Below, one piece after another: positions 43,299 to 52,511 of a DNA stretch of 64,000 nt (its first letter is position 1; the number at the start of each line of letters is the position of its first letter). The notes under the pieces were generated by a model. The model did not search any database. It was not told the origin of the DNA and was given only the letters and a program-made list of their open reading frames with translations. The translations under genes were made by a program, and so were the position numbers. Source of the DNA: Paraburkholderia bryophila. GTDB taxonomy: Bacteria > Pseudomonadota > Gammaproteobacteria > Burkholderiales > Burkholderiaceae. The stretch lies in NCBI RefSeq assembly GCF_003269035.1, contig NZ_QLTK01000032.1:19111-83110 (forward strand), given 5' to 3'.

Positions 43299-44441
43299 AT
43301 GCCAAAGATTGAATCGGTGTCGGTTTGTGCGGCGGGTGTGCCGCTCGATCGTGTGACTTCGTTTGCCACGCGCACGGTGACGACACGTCATTACGGCCTG
43401 GTTAAAGTGCGTTCGACCGATGGAGTCGAAGGAATCGGTTTCTGTTACGTGGGCAGCGCGGGTGGCGAGTTGCTGCGCGTGGCCGTCGAGCAGTTGCTCG
43501 CGCCGGTGTTGATTGGCCAGGATTCGTACGCGGTGGAAGGCCTGTGGCAGGCGATGTACCAGGAAGCCTTGCTACACGGCCGCGCCGGTACGGTGATGCG
43601 CGCGCTGAGTATTCTCGACACGGCGCTGTGGGACCTCAACGCGCGCAGTCACGGCGTGCCGCTGCACAAGTATCTCGGCGCGGTGGAACTCGACACGGTG
43701 CCGGCGTATGCGAGCGGCGGCTATTACCTCGACGGGAAATCGGCCGGCATGCTCGGCGAGGAAATGGCGAGCTATGTCGAGATGGGGTTCAAGGCGGTAA
43801 AAATGAAGGGCGGCCGTCTTTCACCGCGCGACGAGGAAGCGCGCGTGCGCGCCGCGCGCGAAGCGATCGGCCCCGACGTCGAACTGATGATCGACATCAA
43901 CAACGGCTGGACCGACACGACCCAGGCGCTGCAGCATTTGCGGCGCATCGAGCAATACGATCCGTACTTCGTCGAAGAGCCGTTCTCGCCGGACGATATC
44001 GACAATCACGCGCGCCTCGCCAAACTCACGCGCGTACCGGTCGCGACCGGCGAGATCGGCTATGGCCGCTGGTATCACAAGGAACTGCTCGACAAGGGCG
44101 GCGCGGCGATCCTGCAAACGGACGCGGTGGTGTGCGGCGGCATCAGCGAATGGCGGCGCATTGCGGCGACCGCCGCGAGCTACGGCGTGGTGATGTGCCC
44201 GCACTGGTTTCACGACGTGCATGCGCCGTTGGTTGCGGCCACACCGAATGCGCGCTATGTCGAGTACTTCTGGGACGATCAGGTGCTGAACTTCCGGCGA
44301 CTGATCGATCGGCAACTCGGCCACAAAAATGGGCGCATCGTGCTGCATCAGACGCCCGGGCTCGGCTTCGATTTCGACGAGCGGGAAGTCGCGAAAGTGG
44401 GGAAGTGGACGGTGATCTGCAGGTCGATCAGGAAGCGATAA
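43299..44441 (+). CDS. Enolase-superfamily (mandelate racemase/muconate lactonizing) dehydratase
   Basis: A 380-residue enolase-superfamily enzyme. The acid/base lysine motif is K168-M-K170 in FKAVKMKGG. Metal ligands are D199 in IDINNGW, E226 in VEEPFSP and E252 in ATGEIGYG; a histidine-bearing PHWFHD block ends the barrel. Likely role: dehydration of a sugar acid to a 2-keto-3-deoxy acid, which the DapA-family enzyme would process. GGAGGA at 43285-43290 supports the ATG at 43299. The last ten or so residues (ICRSIRKR) lie over sequence that, read on the other strand, codes for an AraC-regulator remnant, so the native C terminus may have been replaced. Confidence 0.87.
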   Translation: MPKIESVSVCAAGVPLDRVTSFATRTVTTRHYGLVKVRSTDGVEGIGFCYVGSAGGELLRVAVEQLLAPVLIGQDSYAVEGLWQAMYQEALLHGRAGTVMRALSILDTALWDLNARSHGVPLHKYLGAVELDTVPAYASGGYYLDGKSAGMLGEEMASYVEMGFKAVKMKGGRLSPRDEEARVRAAREAIGPDVELMIDINNGWTDTTQALQHLRRIEQYDPYFVEEPFSPDDIDNHARLAKLTRVPVATGEIGYGRWYHKELLDKGGAAILQTDAVVCGGISEWRRIAATAASYGVVMCPHWFHDVHAPLVAATPNARYVEYFWDDQVLNFRRLIDRQLGHKNGRIVLHQTPGLGFDFDEREVAKVGKWTVICRSIRKR

Positions 44442-44659
44442 ATATGATCGTCCACCTCGGGTAGCAGGACCTGCTCGCGCTGCGGGAAGACCCACGACGC
44501 CACGCCTTCCTGCTCGACCCAGCACAGGTCGAGCACGCCATTGACCAGCTCGAAGTATTTGACTGCCGTGTCGAACATGCCGGCCATCGTGCCGGCGCAG
44601 AGCAGCGCGTAGCCGTACATGCCGTACATAGGGTTCACCCTGATTTCCGGCGTGGGCGC
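44405..44659 (-). pseudogene. AraC-family regulator remnant (internal ligand-binding-domain fragment)
   Basis: Read on the minus strand, this stretch encodes MYGMYGYALLCAGTM, then FDTAVKYFELVNGVLDLCW, and DDHIYRFLIDLQITVH. These match the N-terminal arabinose-binding-like domain of a large AraC subgroup (usual YG.YGYALL..., AVKYH.LA..). About 85 residues remain. There is no DNA-binding domain: the frame runs into the 3' end of the enolase-superfamily gene, and upstream it fades into unrelated sequence. It is best explained as a deletion scar in which an AraC gene lost both ends. The rest of the 375-bp gap 44442-44816 holds nothing else recognisable besides the presumed promoter of the ligase gene. 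Confidence 0.6.
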
Positions 44660-44816
44660 GGGCCGTCGTCGTCCTGGTGGGACCCGGCGCGTGGCGCGCC
44701 GGCGTTTCGTTTGTCCATTTCAATCACGATTCTGGCCAGGTAGAGCATTGGCACATTGCGCACGGCGCGCCATAGTCGCATCATCTGACGCTCTGCCTTT
44801 GCGCGAAAAAACCGAC

Positions 44817-46460
44817 ATGAACAAGAGACACTGGCTCCAGTCGTATGGCTCGATTCCCACTGAGATCGACGCCGACCGTTACCCGTCCGTGAACGCGTTG
44901 CTGGACGGCGCCATGCGCCAGTTCGCCGCGAAGCCCGCGTTCCACGCGTTTGGCCAGACACTGAGTTACGCGGACGTCGACCGTGCCGCGCACGCGTTCG
45001 CCACTTATCTTCAGCAAGTGGCGGGCGTCAGGAAGGGCGACCGGGTGGCGGTGATGCTGCCCAATCTGCTCGCGTTTCCGATCGCCTTCATTGCGATTGC
45101 GAGGATCGGCGGCGTACAGGTCAACGTCAATCCGCTCTACACCGCGCGCGAGCTCGAGCATCAACTCAACGACGCGGGAGCCGAAGTCGTCGTGGTGTAC
45201 AACGGCGCCACGCCCACGTTGGCCCAAACGATCGGCAGGACGCGTATCAAAACGGTGATCACGGTCAGCCCGGGCGACTGGGGCAACAGGGACGGCGCCG
45301 CGATGCCAGGCCCCGCCGTCGATGCTTCGTTGAGCGACGCCATCACGTTCTCCGCCGCGATCGCCGAGGGCAAGACGCGGCAGCTGGAACCGGTGGAGGT
45401 GGGCGGCCACGACCTGCTGTTCCTGCAATACACGGGCGGCACGACCGGTCCCTCGAAGGGCGCCGCGTTGTCGCACCGCAATCTGGTCGCCAACATCGAG
45501 CAGTTCAAGGCCTTCATGCCCGATGTGCAGCGCCCCGGCGAAGAGGTGGTCGTTACCGCGATTCCGCTGTATCACATCTTTGCGCTGATGGTGAATTTCC
45601 TCACCTTCTTCTCGGTCGGCGCGGCTAACTGGCTGGTGGCCAATCCCCGCGATGGCGATGCCTTCATCGACGTGCTGAAGGCGGCGCGGCCGACCGTTTT
45701 TGCCGGCGTCAACACGCTGTACGCGAGCCTCGTCGCCCATCCGCGGCTGAAGGAGGTGGACTGGTCGCGCCTGCGGCTCGGTGCAGGTGGCGGCACCGCC
45801 GTGATCGACGTCGTCTCGGCGCGCTGGGCAAGCATCACCGGTAGCTTTATCCGCGAAGGCTACGGCTTGTCGGAGACGTCGCCGATTCTCACGTTCAATC
45901 CGCAGTCCATCGCCGCGTTCAATGCCACCGTCGGGTTTCCCGTGCCGTCGACCGATGTGCTGCTGCTGGACGAGCAGGACCGGGCGGTCGGCGTGGGTGA
46001 GGCCGGCGAGATCTGCGTCAAGGGGCCGCAAGTCATGGGCGGCTACTGGAATCAACCGGAGGCGAATGCGAAGGCGTTTACCGACGACGGCTATTTCCGT
46101 ACCGGAGATGTGGGTGTGTTCGACGCGGCGGGCTTCCTGAGAATCGTGGACCGCAAGAAGGACATGGTCATCGTGTCGGGCTTCAACGTCTATCCGAACG
46201 AAGTGGAAGCGGTCGCTACCGCGTTTCCCGGCGTCGCCGAATGCGCCTGCGTCGGCGTGCCGGACGAACGCACCGGCGAGGCGCTCAAGCTCTTCGTCGT
46301 GAGAGCGCCCGAGGCGGACGTCACGGAGCAGGCGCTAATCGCCCACTGCCGCGCCGGCATGGCCGCTTATAAGGTGCCGAAGATCGTCCGCTTTGTCGAT
46401 GCGTTGCCGAAATCGCCGGTGGGCAAGATTCTGCGGCGGGAGCTTCGCCGCGTGGAATGA
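44817..46460 (+). CDS. Acyl-CoA synthetase, FadD-like AMP-dependent ligase
   Basis: A 547-residue ANL-superfamily ligase of normal FadD length. The P-loop is YTGGTTGPSKGAALSH, the A5 region is EGYGLSETSP, the hinge is YFRTGDVGVFDAAGFLRIVDRKKD split over about 410-430, and the A10 lysine is in PKSPVGKILRREL. It activates a fatty or other carboxylic acid to its CoA thioester via an acyl-adenylate. The N-terminal WLQSYGSIPTEIDADRYPS is typical of beta-proteobacterial FadD. The ATG at 44817 starts the homology; the open frame from 44619 is not homologous. Monocistronic as far as can be seen. Confidence 0.9.
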   Translation: MNKRHWLQSYGSIPTEIDADRYPSVNALLDGAMRQFAAKPAFHAFGQTLSYADVDRAAHAFATYLQQVAGVRKGDRVAVMLPNLLAFPIAFIAIARIGGVQVNVNPLYTARELEHQLNDAGAEVVVVYNGATPTLAQTIGRTRIKTVITVSPGDWGNRDGAAMPGPAVDASLSDAITFSAAIAEGKTRQLEPVEVGGHDLLFLQYTGGTTGPSKGAALSHRNLVANIEQFKAFMPDVQRPGEEVVVTAIPLYHIFALMVNFLTFFSVGAANWLVANPRDGDAFIDVLKAARPTVFAGVNTLYASLVAHPRLKEVDWSRLRLGAGGGTAVIDVVSARWASITGSFIREGYGLSETSPILTFNPQSIAAFNATVGFPVPSTDVLLLDEQDRAVGVGEAGEICVKGPQVMGGYWNQPEANAKAFTDDGYFRTGDVGVFDAAGFLRIVDRKKDMVIVSGFNVYPNEVEAVATAFPGVAECACVGVPDERTGEALKLFVVRAPEADVTEQALIAHCRAGMAAYKVPKIVRFVDALPKSPVGKILRRELRRVE

Positions 46461-46645
46461 GCGGCGGCAGGCGACGGCAGGCGACAGGGCGAGGCCCGAT
46501 ACCCGGCGGTAATTTGAGTTGCTATCCTGCTGAGGAACCCGTTCCTACCCGGCCAGAGCGTTGTCGAGCGCCGTGCGAGTCAAACGTCGTCGTCCCGGGC
46601 GCCGAACGGTGTGACACCGATTCCGTATCGCCCAGGAGTACCGCC

Positions 46646-47521
46646 ATGCTGCGCTCGTTCGATCAACTCTGTCAGCCGGTCGACAAGGACCTGCTGGTCG
46701 CTGCCGACGACGGCCATGCAACCCTCACCGGCGGCGGCACCTACGCCATGCCGTGGCACTGGCACGACTGCCTGATGTTCATCCTGCCGAGCCACGGCGC
46801 CGTGGAGCTTCGCCATGAAGACCGCCGTGCGGGCACCTGGCTCTCGCAGGATCGCTTCGCGGTGGTGCCGCCGGGCCGCGCCCATCAAACCCGCGCAGGC
46901 TGCGGCACGCACACGCACGTCGCCGTCTACGTGACCGGCGACGCGCTACACAAGCTCGACGCCGGGGTCGGCTCGCTGGGCGAATTCCGCCGCCGCACGC
47001 GCAATCCGATCCTCGTGCGCCGGACCGCCGCGATCCGCACGCTGCAGGAACTGTCATTGCGCAACGACCGGGCTGCCTATGGCAGCGCGGCGACCCGCCA
47101 GGCGCTGTCGTCGGCGTTGTTGATGCAATGCATCGGCGAGGTGATCGCCGGCAAAACGGAACCGGGGACTTCGCCGCGCGAGCACGGTATGGCGCTGGTG
47201 GCCGATCTCGAAGCCTTTCTGACCCGTCACGCCGACCAGGACATTCCGCTCGACACGCTCGAAGAACGCTTCGGCATTTCGCGTCGCCACATGACGCGCC
47301 TGTTCCGCGAAAACACCGGCCACTCGATCGGCGAATTCCAGCAACGGGTCCGTTACGAAAACGCTCGCCGGCTGCTGGCCGAAACGGACTTGCCGGTCGG
47401 CGAGGTGGCGTTCCGCGTCGGTTTCGAAAGCGGCGCGGCGCTCGCGCGCGCGATGCGCCGCCTCGGCGGCCACTCGCCCTCCGAGGTGCGCGCGGGCATG
47501 GCCCGTTCGGTCAAATCTTAG
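46646..47521 (+). CDS. AraC-family transcriptional regulator
   Basis: A 291-residue AraC protein. The N-terminal cupin (about 30-120) has WHWHDCLMFILPSHG and VPPGRAHQTRAG. The C-terminal DNA-binding domain (about 190-291) contains IPLDTLEERFGISRRHMTRL and VGEVAFRVGFESGAALARAM, ending GGHSPSEVRAG. CAGGAG precedes the ATG at 46646. It lies 48 bp before the PhzF gene on the same strand and is the probable regulator of the PhzF-RidA-ABC-hydrolase genes. Confidence 0.88.
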   Translation: MLRSFDQLCQPVDKDLLVAADDGHATLTGGGTYAMPWHWHDCLMFILPSHGAVELRHEDRRAGTWLSQDRFAVVPPGRAHQTRAGCGTHTHVAVYVTGDALHKLDAGVGSLGEFRRRTRNPILVRRTAAIRTLQELSLRNDRAAYGSAATRQALSSALLMQCIGEVIAGKTEPGTSPREHGMALVADLEAFLTRHADQDIPLDTLEERFGISRRHMTRLFRENTGHSIGEFQQRVRYENARRLLAETDLPVGEVAFRVGFESGAALARAMRRLGGHSPSEVRAGMARSVKS

Positions 47522-47569
47522 GGCCCGCCCGAACGCGCGGCGCGGCGCCGATCCCCGTAATCTGGCCGG

Positions 47570-48550
47570 ATGGAAACACATCCCCCGGTCAGCGGGGTTC
47601 ACGCCGCCATGTCCTTACGTCATCCCGTCGAACTCGTTAGCGTGTTCGCCGCCGGTCCCGGCGGCGGCAACCCGGCGCCCATCGTGGTCGACGCCGCCGG
47701 CATGTCCGACCGCGACATGCAGCAGGTCGCGCAGCGCTACGGCCACGAAAGCGGCTTCGTGCTGCCGGCGCCGGCCGGCTCCGATTGCGACTACGAGTTC
47801 CGCTTCTGGGTCCCCAACCACGAAATGCCGATGTGCGGGCATGCCACGGTCGGCGCGGTCTGGTTGCTCCATCGAAACGGCCGCTTGCAACGCGACCGGC
47901 TGACGGTCCAGACGCGCAGCGGCCGGGTCGGCGTGCGCATCACCGGCGCGACGCCGGAAGGCGCCGCAGTCGAAATCTCCCAACCCGTAGGCCGGATCGA
48001 AGCCTTGCCGCAGGCACAACTAAGCCGCGACGAGATCCTCGACACGCTCGGCATCGGCGAGGCGCAACTGGCGCCGCTGCCGATCCAGAACGCCTGCACC
48101 AGCCGGGTCAAAACGCTGATTCCGCTCGCCAGTCCCGCCTGTCTCGACGCGCTGGCACCGCGCTTTGACCGGATCGAAGCCCTGTGCGAGCGGATCGGTT
48201 CCACCGGTCTCTATCCCTATGCGACCTTCGACGCCGGCCGGCAAATCTTCGACGCCCGGCAGTTCCCGCGCGCCTCTGGTTATCCGGAAGACGCGGCCAC
48301 GGGTATCGCGGCGTCCGCGCTGTCGTTCGGTTTGCTCGCCAACGGCATGGTGGAGGCGTCCACGCGGACCATCACGATTCGCCAGGGACGCGCGATGAAA
48401 CGACCGTCGCAAATCTCGGTGCGCTTCAGCTTCAACGCCGACGCCGGGTCCGGCTCCGGCAGTCCTGACGGCTGCTGGCTAGGCGGCGCGGTTTGCCGTG
48501 AGGCGACGAGCGGCGAGCACAGTGGCGAGCACAGCGGCGCCCCGTCATGA
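47570..48550 (+). CDS. PhzF-family isomerase/epimerase
   Basis: A 326-residue PhzF protein. The active-site block GHESGFVLPA carries the conserved glutamate (about residue 64), MPMCGHATVGAVW follows, and YPEDAATGIAASALSFG carries the second-domain signature. PhzF proteins isomerise or racemise small acids and amino-acid derivatives, as in phenazine synthesis. The N terminus is uncertain: ATG 47570 or ATG 47609 (MSLRHPVEL), neither with a strong ribosome site. A Ser/Gly/Glu/His low-complexity tail (SGEHSGEHSG) is unusual. Its stop overlaps the RidA gene start by 4 bp. Confidence 0.87.
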   Translation: METHPPVSGVHAAMSLRHPVELVSVFAAGPGGGNPAPIVVDAAGMSDRDMQQVAQRYGHESGFVLPAPAGSDCDYEFRFWVPNHEMPMCGHATVGAVWLLHRNGRLQRDRLTVQTRSGRVGVRITGATPEGAAVEISQPVGRIEALPQAQLSRDEILDTLGIGEAQLAPLPIQNACTSRVKTLIPLASPACLDALAPRFDRIEALCERIGSTGLYPYATFDAGRQIFDARQFPRASGYPEDAATGIAASALSFGLLANGMVEASTRTITIRQGRAMKRPSQISVRFSFNADAGSGSGSPDGCWLGGAVCREATSGEHSGEHSGAPS

Positions 48551-49050
48551 CGATTGACATTCCAGCCCGGCTCGCGCAACTAGGCATGACGTTGCCGAGC
48601 GCGCCGACCCCGCGTGGCGCGTATCAAAGCGTCGTGATTCACCGCGACATCGCCTACGTCAGCGGTCATGTGAGCCGTACCGCCGGCGGCATCATCGCCG
48701 GGCCCGTGGATCGCGGAACGCCGTCCAGCGTGTTACGGCACGCGGCACAAACCTGCGTGCTGCGCGCGCTGAGTGCGCTCGTGGCCGCGCTGCCGGTGTC
48801 GAGTTCGGTCGAACGCGTTCTGTTCCTGCGCGGCTTTATCAATGCCGCGCCCAGTTTCGTGAACCACGGCGCGGTCATGGACGAAGCCTCGGCCGTGCTG
48901 CACGAGGTGTTCGGCGATAACGGCCGGCATGCGAGATCGGCGCTGGGTGTCTCCAGTCTGCCGGGCTGCGGCCTGCTCGAAATCGAACTCACCGTGGCGC
49001 TGACGCACGAGCGGCACCCGCATCCCGCTGAAACGCGACGGCAGCCGTAG
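48547..49050 (+). CDS. RidA/YjgF-family enamine/imine deaminase-like protein
   Basis: A 167-residue RidA-fold protein. The conserved arginine is in RHARSALGVSSLPGCGLLEIE, and the glutamate of the usual pair is in LEIELTVAL. The family hydrolyses reactive enamines/imines released by PLP enzymes or amino-acid oxidation. Translation is coupled to the PhzF gene. Together with PhzF and an amino-acid ABC importer it suggests breakdown of an amine or unusual amino acid that passes through an imine. Confidence 0.85.
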   Translation: MTIDIPARLAQLGMTLPSAPTPRGAYQSVVIHRDIAYVSGHVSRTAGGIIAGPVDRGTPSSVLRHAAQTCVLRALSALVAALPVSSSVERVLFLRGFINAAPSFVNHGAVMDEASAVLHEVFGDNGRHARSALGVSSLPGCGLLEIELTVALTHERHPHPAETRRQP

Positions 49051-49130
49051 CGACGCCGACGCATGACCCAACACCCGGCCGCACTGCAAACGGCGCACCG
49101 GGCACGATTACCTACCGTGGAGAAATCACC

Positions 49131-49883
49131 ATGAATCGTCGTCAACTGCTGCAACTCGGTCTGGCTGCCGGGCCCGCCATTCTGTTGTCCCGCTCGGTCC
49201 TTGCCGCCGACGCCGAACTGGTAGTCGGTTCCAACGTGGGTGCGCCGCCCTTCGCGTTCAAACAGGGCGACATCTATTCGGGCTTCGACGTCGAAGTCTG
49301 GGGCGAGGTCGCCAAAGGCCTGAACCGCAAGTGGCGTCTGCAACCGATGGAGTTCGGCGCACTGATCCCGGCGCTGCAGACGCACAACCTCGACGTGATC
49401 GTCTCGCAGCTCTTCATCAAGCCGGAGCGCCAGCAGGTGATCGACTTCTCCACGCCGTACTACAAGAGCGGCCTGATCGCGCTGACCCGCATTGACGACA
49501 CCAGCATCCACACGCCCGCCGATCTGGCCGGCAAACGCATCGGCACCGAAACGGGCACGGTTGCGGTGGCCTACGTGAAGGACCACGTCAAGGACGCCAC
49601 GCTCGAACAACTGCCCAGCATCAACAACGCGCTGCTCGCGCTGGAAGCGGGCCGTACCGACGCGGTCGTCTACGACAAGCCGCAACTGCTGTACTACGCC
49701 AATACCGCCGGCAAGGGCAAGGTCCGGGTGGTGCAGCCGCCGCTCGAAGGACTCGACGTCGGCATGGGTTTCCAGAAAGGCAGCCCGCTGGTCGCCGCCG
49801 CGAACCTTCAGCTCGCCGCCATGCGCGCCGACGGTCGGCTCCAGGCGCTCAACCGCAAATGGTTCGGCGAGGCGGCGTCATGA
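49131..49883 (+). CDS. Amino-acid-type ABC transporter substrate-binding protein
   Basis: A 250-residue SBP_bac_3 binder. The N terminus MNRRQLLQLGLAAGPAILLSRSVLA contains a twin-arginine-like NRRQLL pattern and may be a Tat or Sec signal. The mature domain has VGSNVGAPPFAFK, GFDVEVWGEVAKGL and VIDFSTPYYKSGLIA. It overlaps the permease start by ATGA and begins a three-gene importer. Confidence 0.92.
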   Translation: MNRRQLLQLGLAAGPAILLSRSVLAADAELVVGSNVGAPPFAFKQGDIYSGFDVEVWGEVAKGLNRKWRLQPMEFGALIPALQTHNLDVIVSQLFIKPERQQVIDFSTPYYKSGLIALTRIDDTSIHTPADLAGKRIGTETGTVAVAYVKDHVKDATLEQLPSINNALLALEAGRTDAVVYDKPQLLYYANTAGKGKVRVVQPPLEGLDVGMGFQKGSPLVAAANLQLAAMRADGRLQALNRKWFGEAAS

Positions 49884-50536
49884 GTTTCGACTGGGCGGCA
49901 GTGATTGCCGCGCTGCCTGATCTGCTGCAGGGTCTGCGGCTCACGCTGCTGATCGCACTTGCCGGACTCGGCGGCGGCGTCGTGCTCGGTGTGCTCGCGG
50001 GCGTGGCGCTGACCTATGGCGGCCGGTTCGCCGTCATCCCGGCGCAGGTCTACGTCGCCTTGATACGCGGCACGCCGATCGTGGTGCAGGTGATGTTCGT
50101 CTATTTCGCGTTGCCGATCATGATGGATATCCGTATCAGCGCGACCAGCGCCGCGATCATCACGTTGATCGTCAACTCGGGCGCATACAACGCGGAAATC
50201 ATCCGCGGCGCGCTCGACGGCGTGCCGCTCGGACTACGCGAGGCCGGACTCGCGATGGGTCTGCCGTTTTACAAGGTGCTGGCGCACGTCATCAGCCCGA
50301 TCGCGTTTCGACGCGCGCTGCCGGCGATGGGCAACCAGTTCGTCAATCTGGTCAAGGACACCTCGATCTTTCTCGTGATCGGCGTGGGTGAGTTGACCCG
50401 CCGCGGCCAGGAGATCATGGCCGAGAACTTCCGGGCGGTGGAAATCTGGAGCGCCGTCGCGCTCATTTATCTGCTCGTGATCAGCCTGCTTGCGCTGGGT
50501 CTGCGAGTACTCGAACGGAGGGTGCGTTTGCCATGA
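49880..50536 (+). CDS. Amino-acid ABC transporter permease
   Basis: A 218-residue His/Glu/Gln-type permease with about five helices. The EAA loop is AEIIRGALDGVPLGLREAGLAMG, followed by ISPIAFRRALPAMGNQFVNL. Only one permease gene is present, so it probably forms a homodimer. The ATG at 49880 overlaps the binder stop, and its own stop overlaps the ATPase start. Confidence 0.93.
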   Translation: MSFDWAAVIAALPDLLQGLRLTLLIALAGLGGGVVLGVLAGVALTYGGRFAVIPAQVYVALIRGTPIVVQVMFVYFALPIMMDIRISATSAAIITLIVNSGAYNAEIIRGALDGVPLGLREAGLAMGLPFYKVLAHVISPIAFRRALPAMGNQFVNLVKDTSIFLVIGVGELTRRGQEIMAENFRAVEIWSAVALIYLLVISLLALGLRVLERRVRLP

Positions 50537-51261
50537 GCATGATCGAATTCAGGCAGGTCTCGAAGCGCTTCGGCCAGCACGTCGTACTGCACCCGCTCGA
50601 TCTCGCCGTCGAACGCGGCGAGGTCGCCGTGATCGTCGGCCCGTCCGGCTCGGGCAAATCGACACTGCTACGTTGCATCAACGGACTCGAAACCATCAGC
50701 GCGGGCGATCTGCGTGTGGACGACATCAGCGTGCTGGGTTCCGCGCGCGACGTCAGACGCATCCGGCTCGAAGCCGGCATGGTGTTCCAGCAGTTCAACC
50801 TGTTTCCGAACCTGACGGCGCTGCAGAACGTCATGTTCGGACCGATGCGCGCGCGTGGCCGGTCGAAGGCGGAAGCACGCGAGATTGCCGGGGCGCTGTT
50901 GCAGAAGGTCGGGCTGGGCGAACGGATGCAGCACTATCCGTCGCAGCTTTCCGGCGGCCAGCAGCAACGCGTCGCGATCGCGCGAGCGCTGGCGGTTCAG
51001 CCCAAGCTGATGCTGTTCGACGAACCGACCTCGGCACTCGACCCCGAATTGCGCCAAGAGGTTCTCAAGGTCATGCAGACGCTCGCCAACGAGGGCATGA
51101 CGATGGTCGTCGTCACGCACGAGATGGGCTTCGCGCAGCGTGTGGGTTCGCGCCTGCTGTTCATGGAAGCCGGTCGCGTGGTGCACGACGGCGAGCCCGC
51201 CGAGATGTTGTCGGCGCCGCCGGGGGAGCGCTTTCGCGAGTTCCTGCAGCACGTTCATTGA
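50533..51261 (+). CDS. Amino-acid ABC transporter ATP-binding protein (GlnQ-like)
   Basis: A 242-residue ATPase: Walker A GPSGSGKST (36-44), Q-loop QQFNLFPNLT, signature LSGGQQQR (139-146), LMLFDEPTSALDPE, and VVVTHEMGFAQR. Length and motifs are canonical for polar amino-acid importers. Coupled to the permease by 4-bp overlap and followed 56 bp later by a serine hydrolase. Confidence 0.95.
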   Translation: MSMIEFRQVSKRFGQHVVLHPLDLAVERGEVAVIVGPSGSGKSTLLRCINGLETISAGDLRVDDISVLGSARDVRRIRLEAGMVFQQFNLFPNLTALQNVMFGPMRARGRSKAEAREIAGALLQKVGLGERMQHYPSQLSGGQQQRVAIARALAVQPKLMLFDEPTSALDPELRQEVLKVMQTLANEGMTMVVVTHEMGFAQRVGSRLLFMEAGRVVHDGEPAEMLSAPPGERFREFLQHVH

Positions 51262-51317
51262 CGCATGGCGCTTTAACGCGTTTTCACCATCGGCCGCCTC
51301 AGGAGGCTGCAGTCAAG

Positions 51318-52502
51318 ATGATCTCTTCAAGCTTCGAAACCGACTACGGTTTTCGCCGCGACAGCGTGCGGCATGGCAACTGGCGCGACGCGCCCTGGAA
51401 CGTCTGGGCGTTTCGCCACGTCCACGAACTGATTCCGACGGCGCGCATCGCGGCCACGCCCGGTCTCGCGGAAGAACCCAAGGTCGACGCCGATGCGCTG
51501 AGCGCCCACGAATTGATGCACGACGGCGAACGCCGCACGGTCGCCTCGATTCTGCGGCAGACCTCGACCGATGCGCTCACGGTAATGCGAGCCGGCAAGG
51601 TCGTCGCCGACTATCACGCACCGCATTTCACGCTGCAAAGCCGCCACATTCTGTTTTCGGCCAGCAAGTCGGTGGCGGGACTGCTCGCGGGAATGCTGGT
51701 TGGCGATGGGCTGCTGGACCCCGAGGCGCTCATCGCGCATTACGTGCCGGAACTCGCCTGCTCGGCGTTCGGCGATGCCCGCGTCAGGCACGTGCTGGAT
51801 ATGCGCACGAGCCTCGATTTCGACGAAGACTACCTCAACGCGAACGGCCTCTACGCCCGCTATCGCCGCGCCGGTCTGCTGGACCCACGGCGGGATGGCG
51901 AACCGGTCGAGACGGTGATCGAGCTGCTCGCGTTGCTGCGTAAAGGGGCAGGGGAGCACGGCGGTCCGTTCCATTACTGCTCCCCTAACTCCGACGTGCT
52001 CGGTCTCCTGATCGAGCGCGCTTCAGGCCAGCGCTATGCGGACTTCGCGTCGACGCGTCTGTGGCAGCCGCTGGGTCTGCGTCACGACGCATGCGTGACG
52101 GTGGACATCGCGGGCACGGCGCGCTCGGGCGGCGGTCTGTGCATGACGGTGCGCGATCTGGCGAGGATCGGCGAGCTGGTGCGCCTGGGCGGTGTGGTCG
52201 ACGGACGCCGGCTGATCGCAGCGGACTGGATCGACGACACACTGATGGGCGGCAGCGCCGAGGCGTGGCGCCAGGGCAGCTTTTCGGACTGGCTGCCGAA
52301 CGGCAAGTATCGCAACAAGTGGTATCAGTCCGGCAACGCCAGCGGTGCCTGTTTTGCGATCGGCATTCATGGGCAATGGCTGTACGTCGATCCGTTGCGC
52401 GAGACGGTGATCGCCAAATTCTCTTCGCAGCCGGACCCGACGAATAACGAAACCAAGCGCCTGAATCTCGCGTTGTTCGAGTCGATTGCGGCGGCGCGCT
52501 GA
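51318..52502 (+). CDS. Serine hydrolase of the class C beta-lactamase / 6-aminohexanoate-dimer hydrolase family
   Basis: A 394-residue hydrolase. The S-x-x-K motif is S114-A-S-K117 in FSASKSVAGLL and the catalytic tyrosine is Y220 in HYCSPNSDVLG, at spacings close to NylB (112/115/215). No signal peptide is seen, so it acts in the cytoplasm. AGGAGG at 51301-51306 supports the ATG at 51318. NylB-type enzymes cleave linear amide oligomers. Downstream of an amino-acid importer and RidA/PhzF, it may split an imported amide or ester of an amino acid. Substrate not determined. Confidence 0.87.
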   Translation: MISSSFETDYGFRRDSVRHGNWRDAPWNVWAFRHVHELIPTARIAATPGLAEEPKVDADALSAHELMHDGERRTVASILRQTSTDALTVMRAGKVVADYHAPHFTLQSRHILFSASKSVAGLLAGMLVGDGLLDPEALIAHYVPELACSAFGDARVRHVLDMRTSLDFDEDYLNANGLYARYRRAGLLDPRRDGEPVETVIELLALLRKGAGEHGGPFHYCSPNSDVLGLLIERASGQRYADFASTRLWQPLGLRHDACVTVDIAGTARSGGGLCMTVRDLARIGELVRLGGVVDGRRLIAADWIDDTLMGGSAEAWRQGSFSDWLPNGKYRNKWYQSGNASGACFAIGIHGQWLYVDPLRETVIAKFSSQPDPTNNETKRLNLALFESIAAAR

Positions 52503-52511
52503 ATTGCCTGC

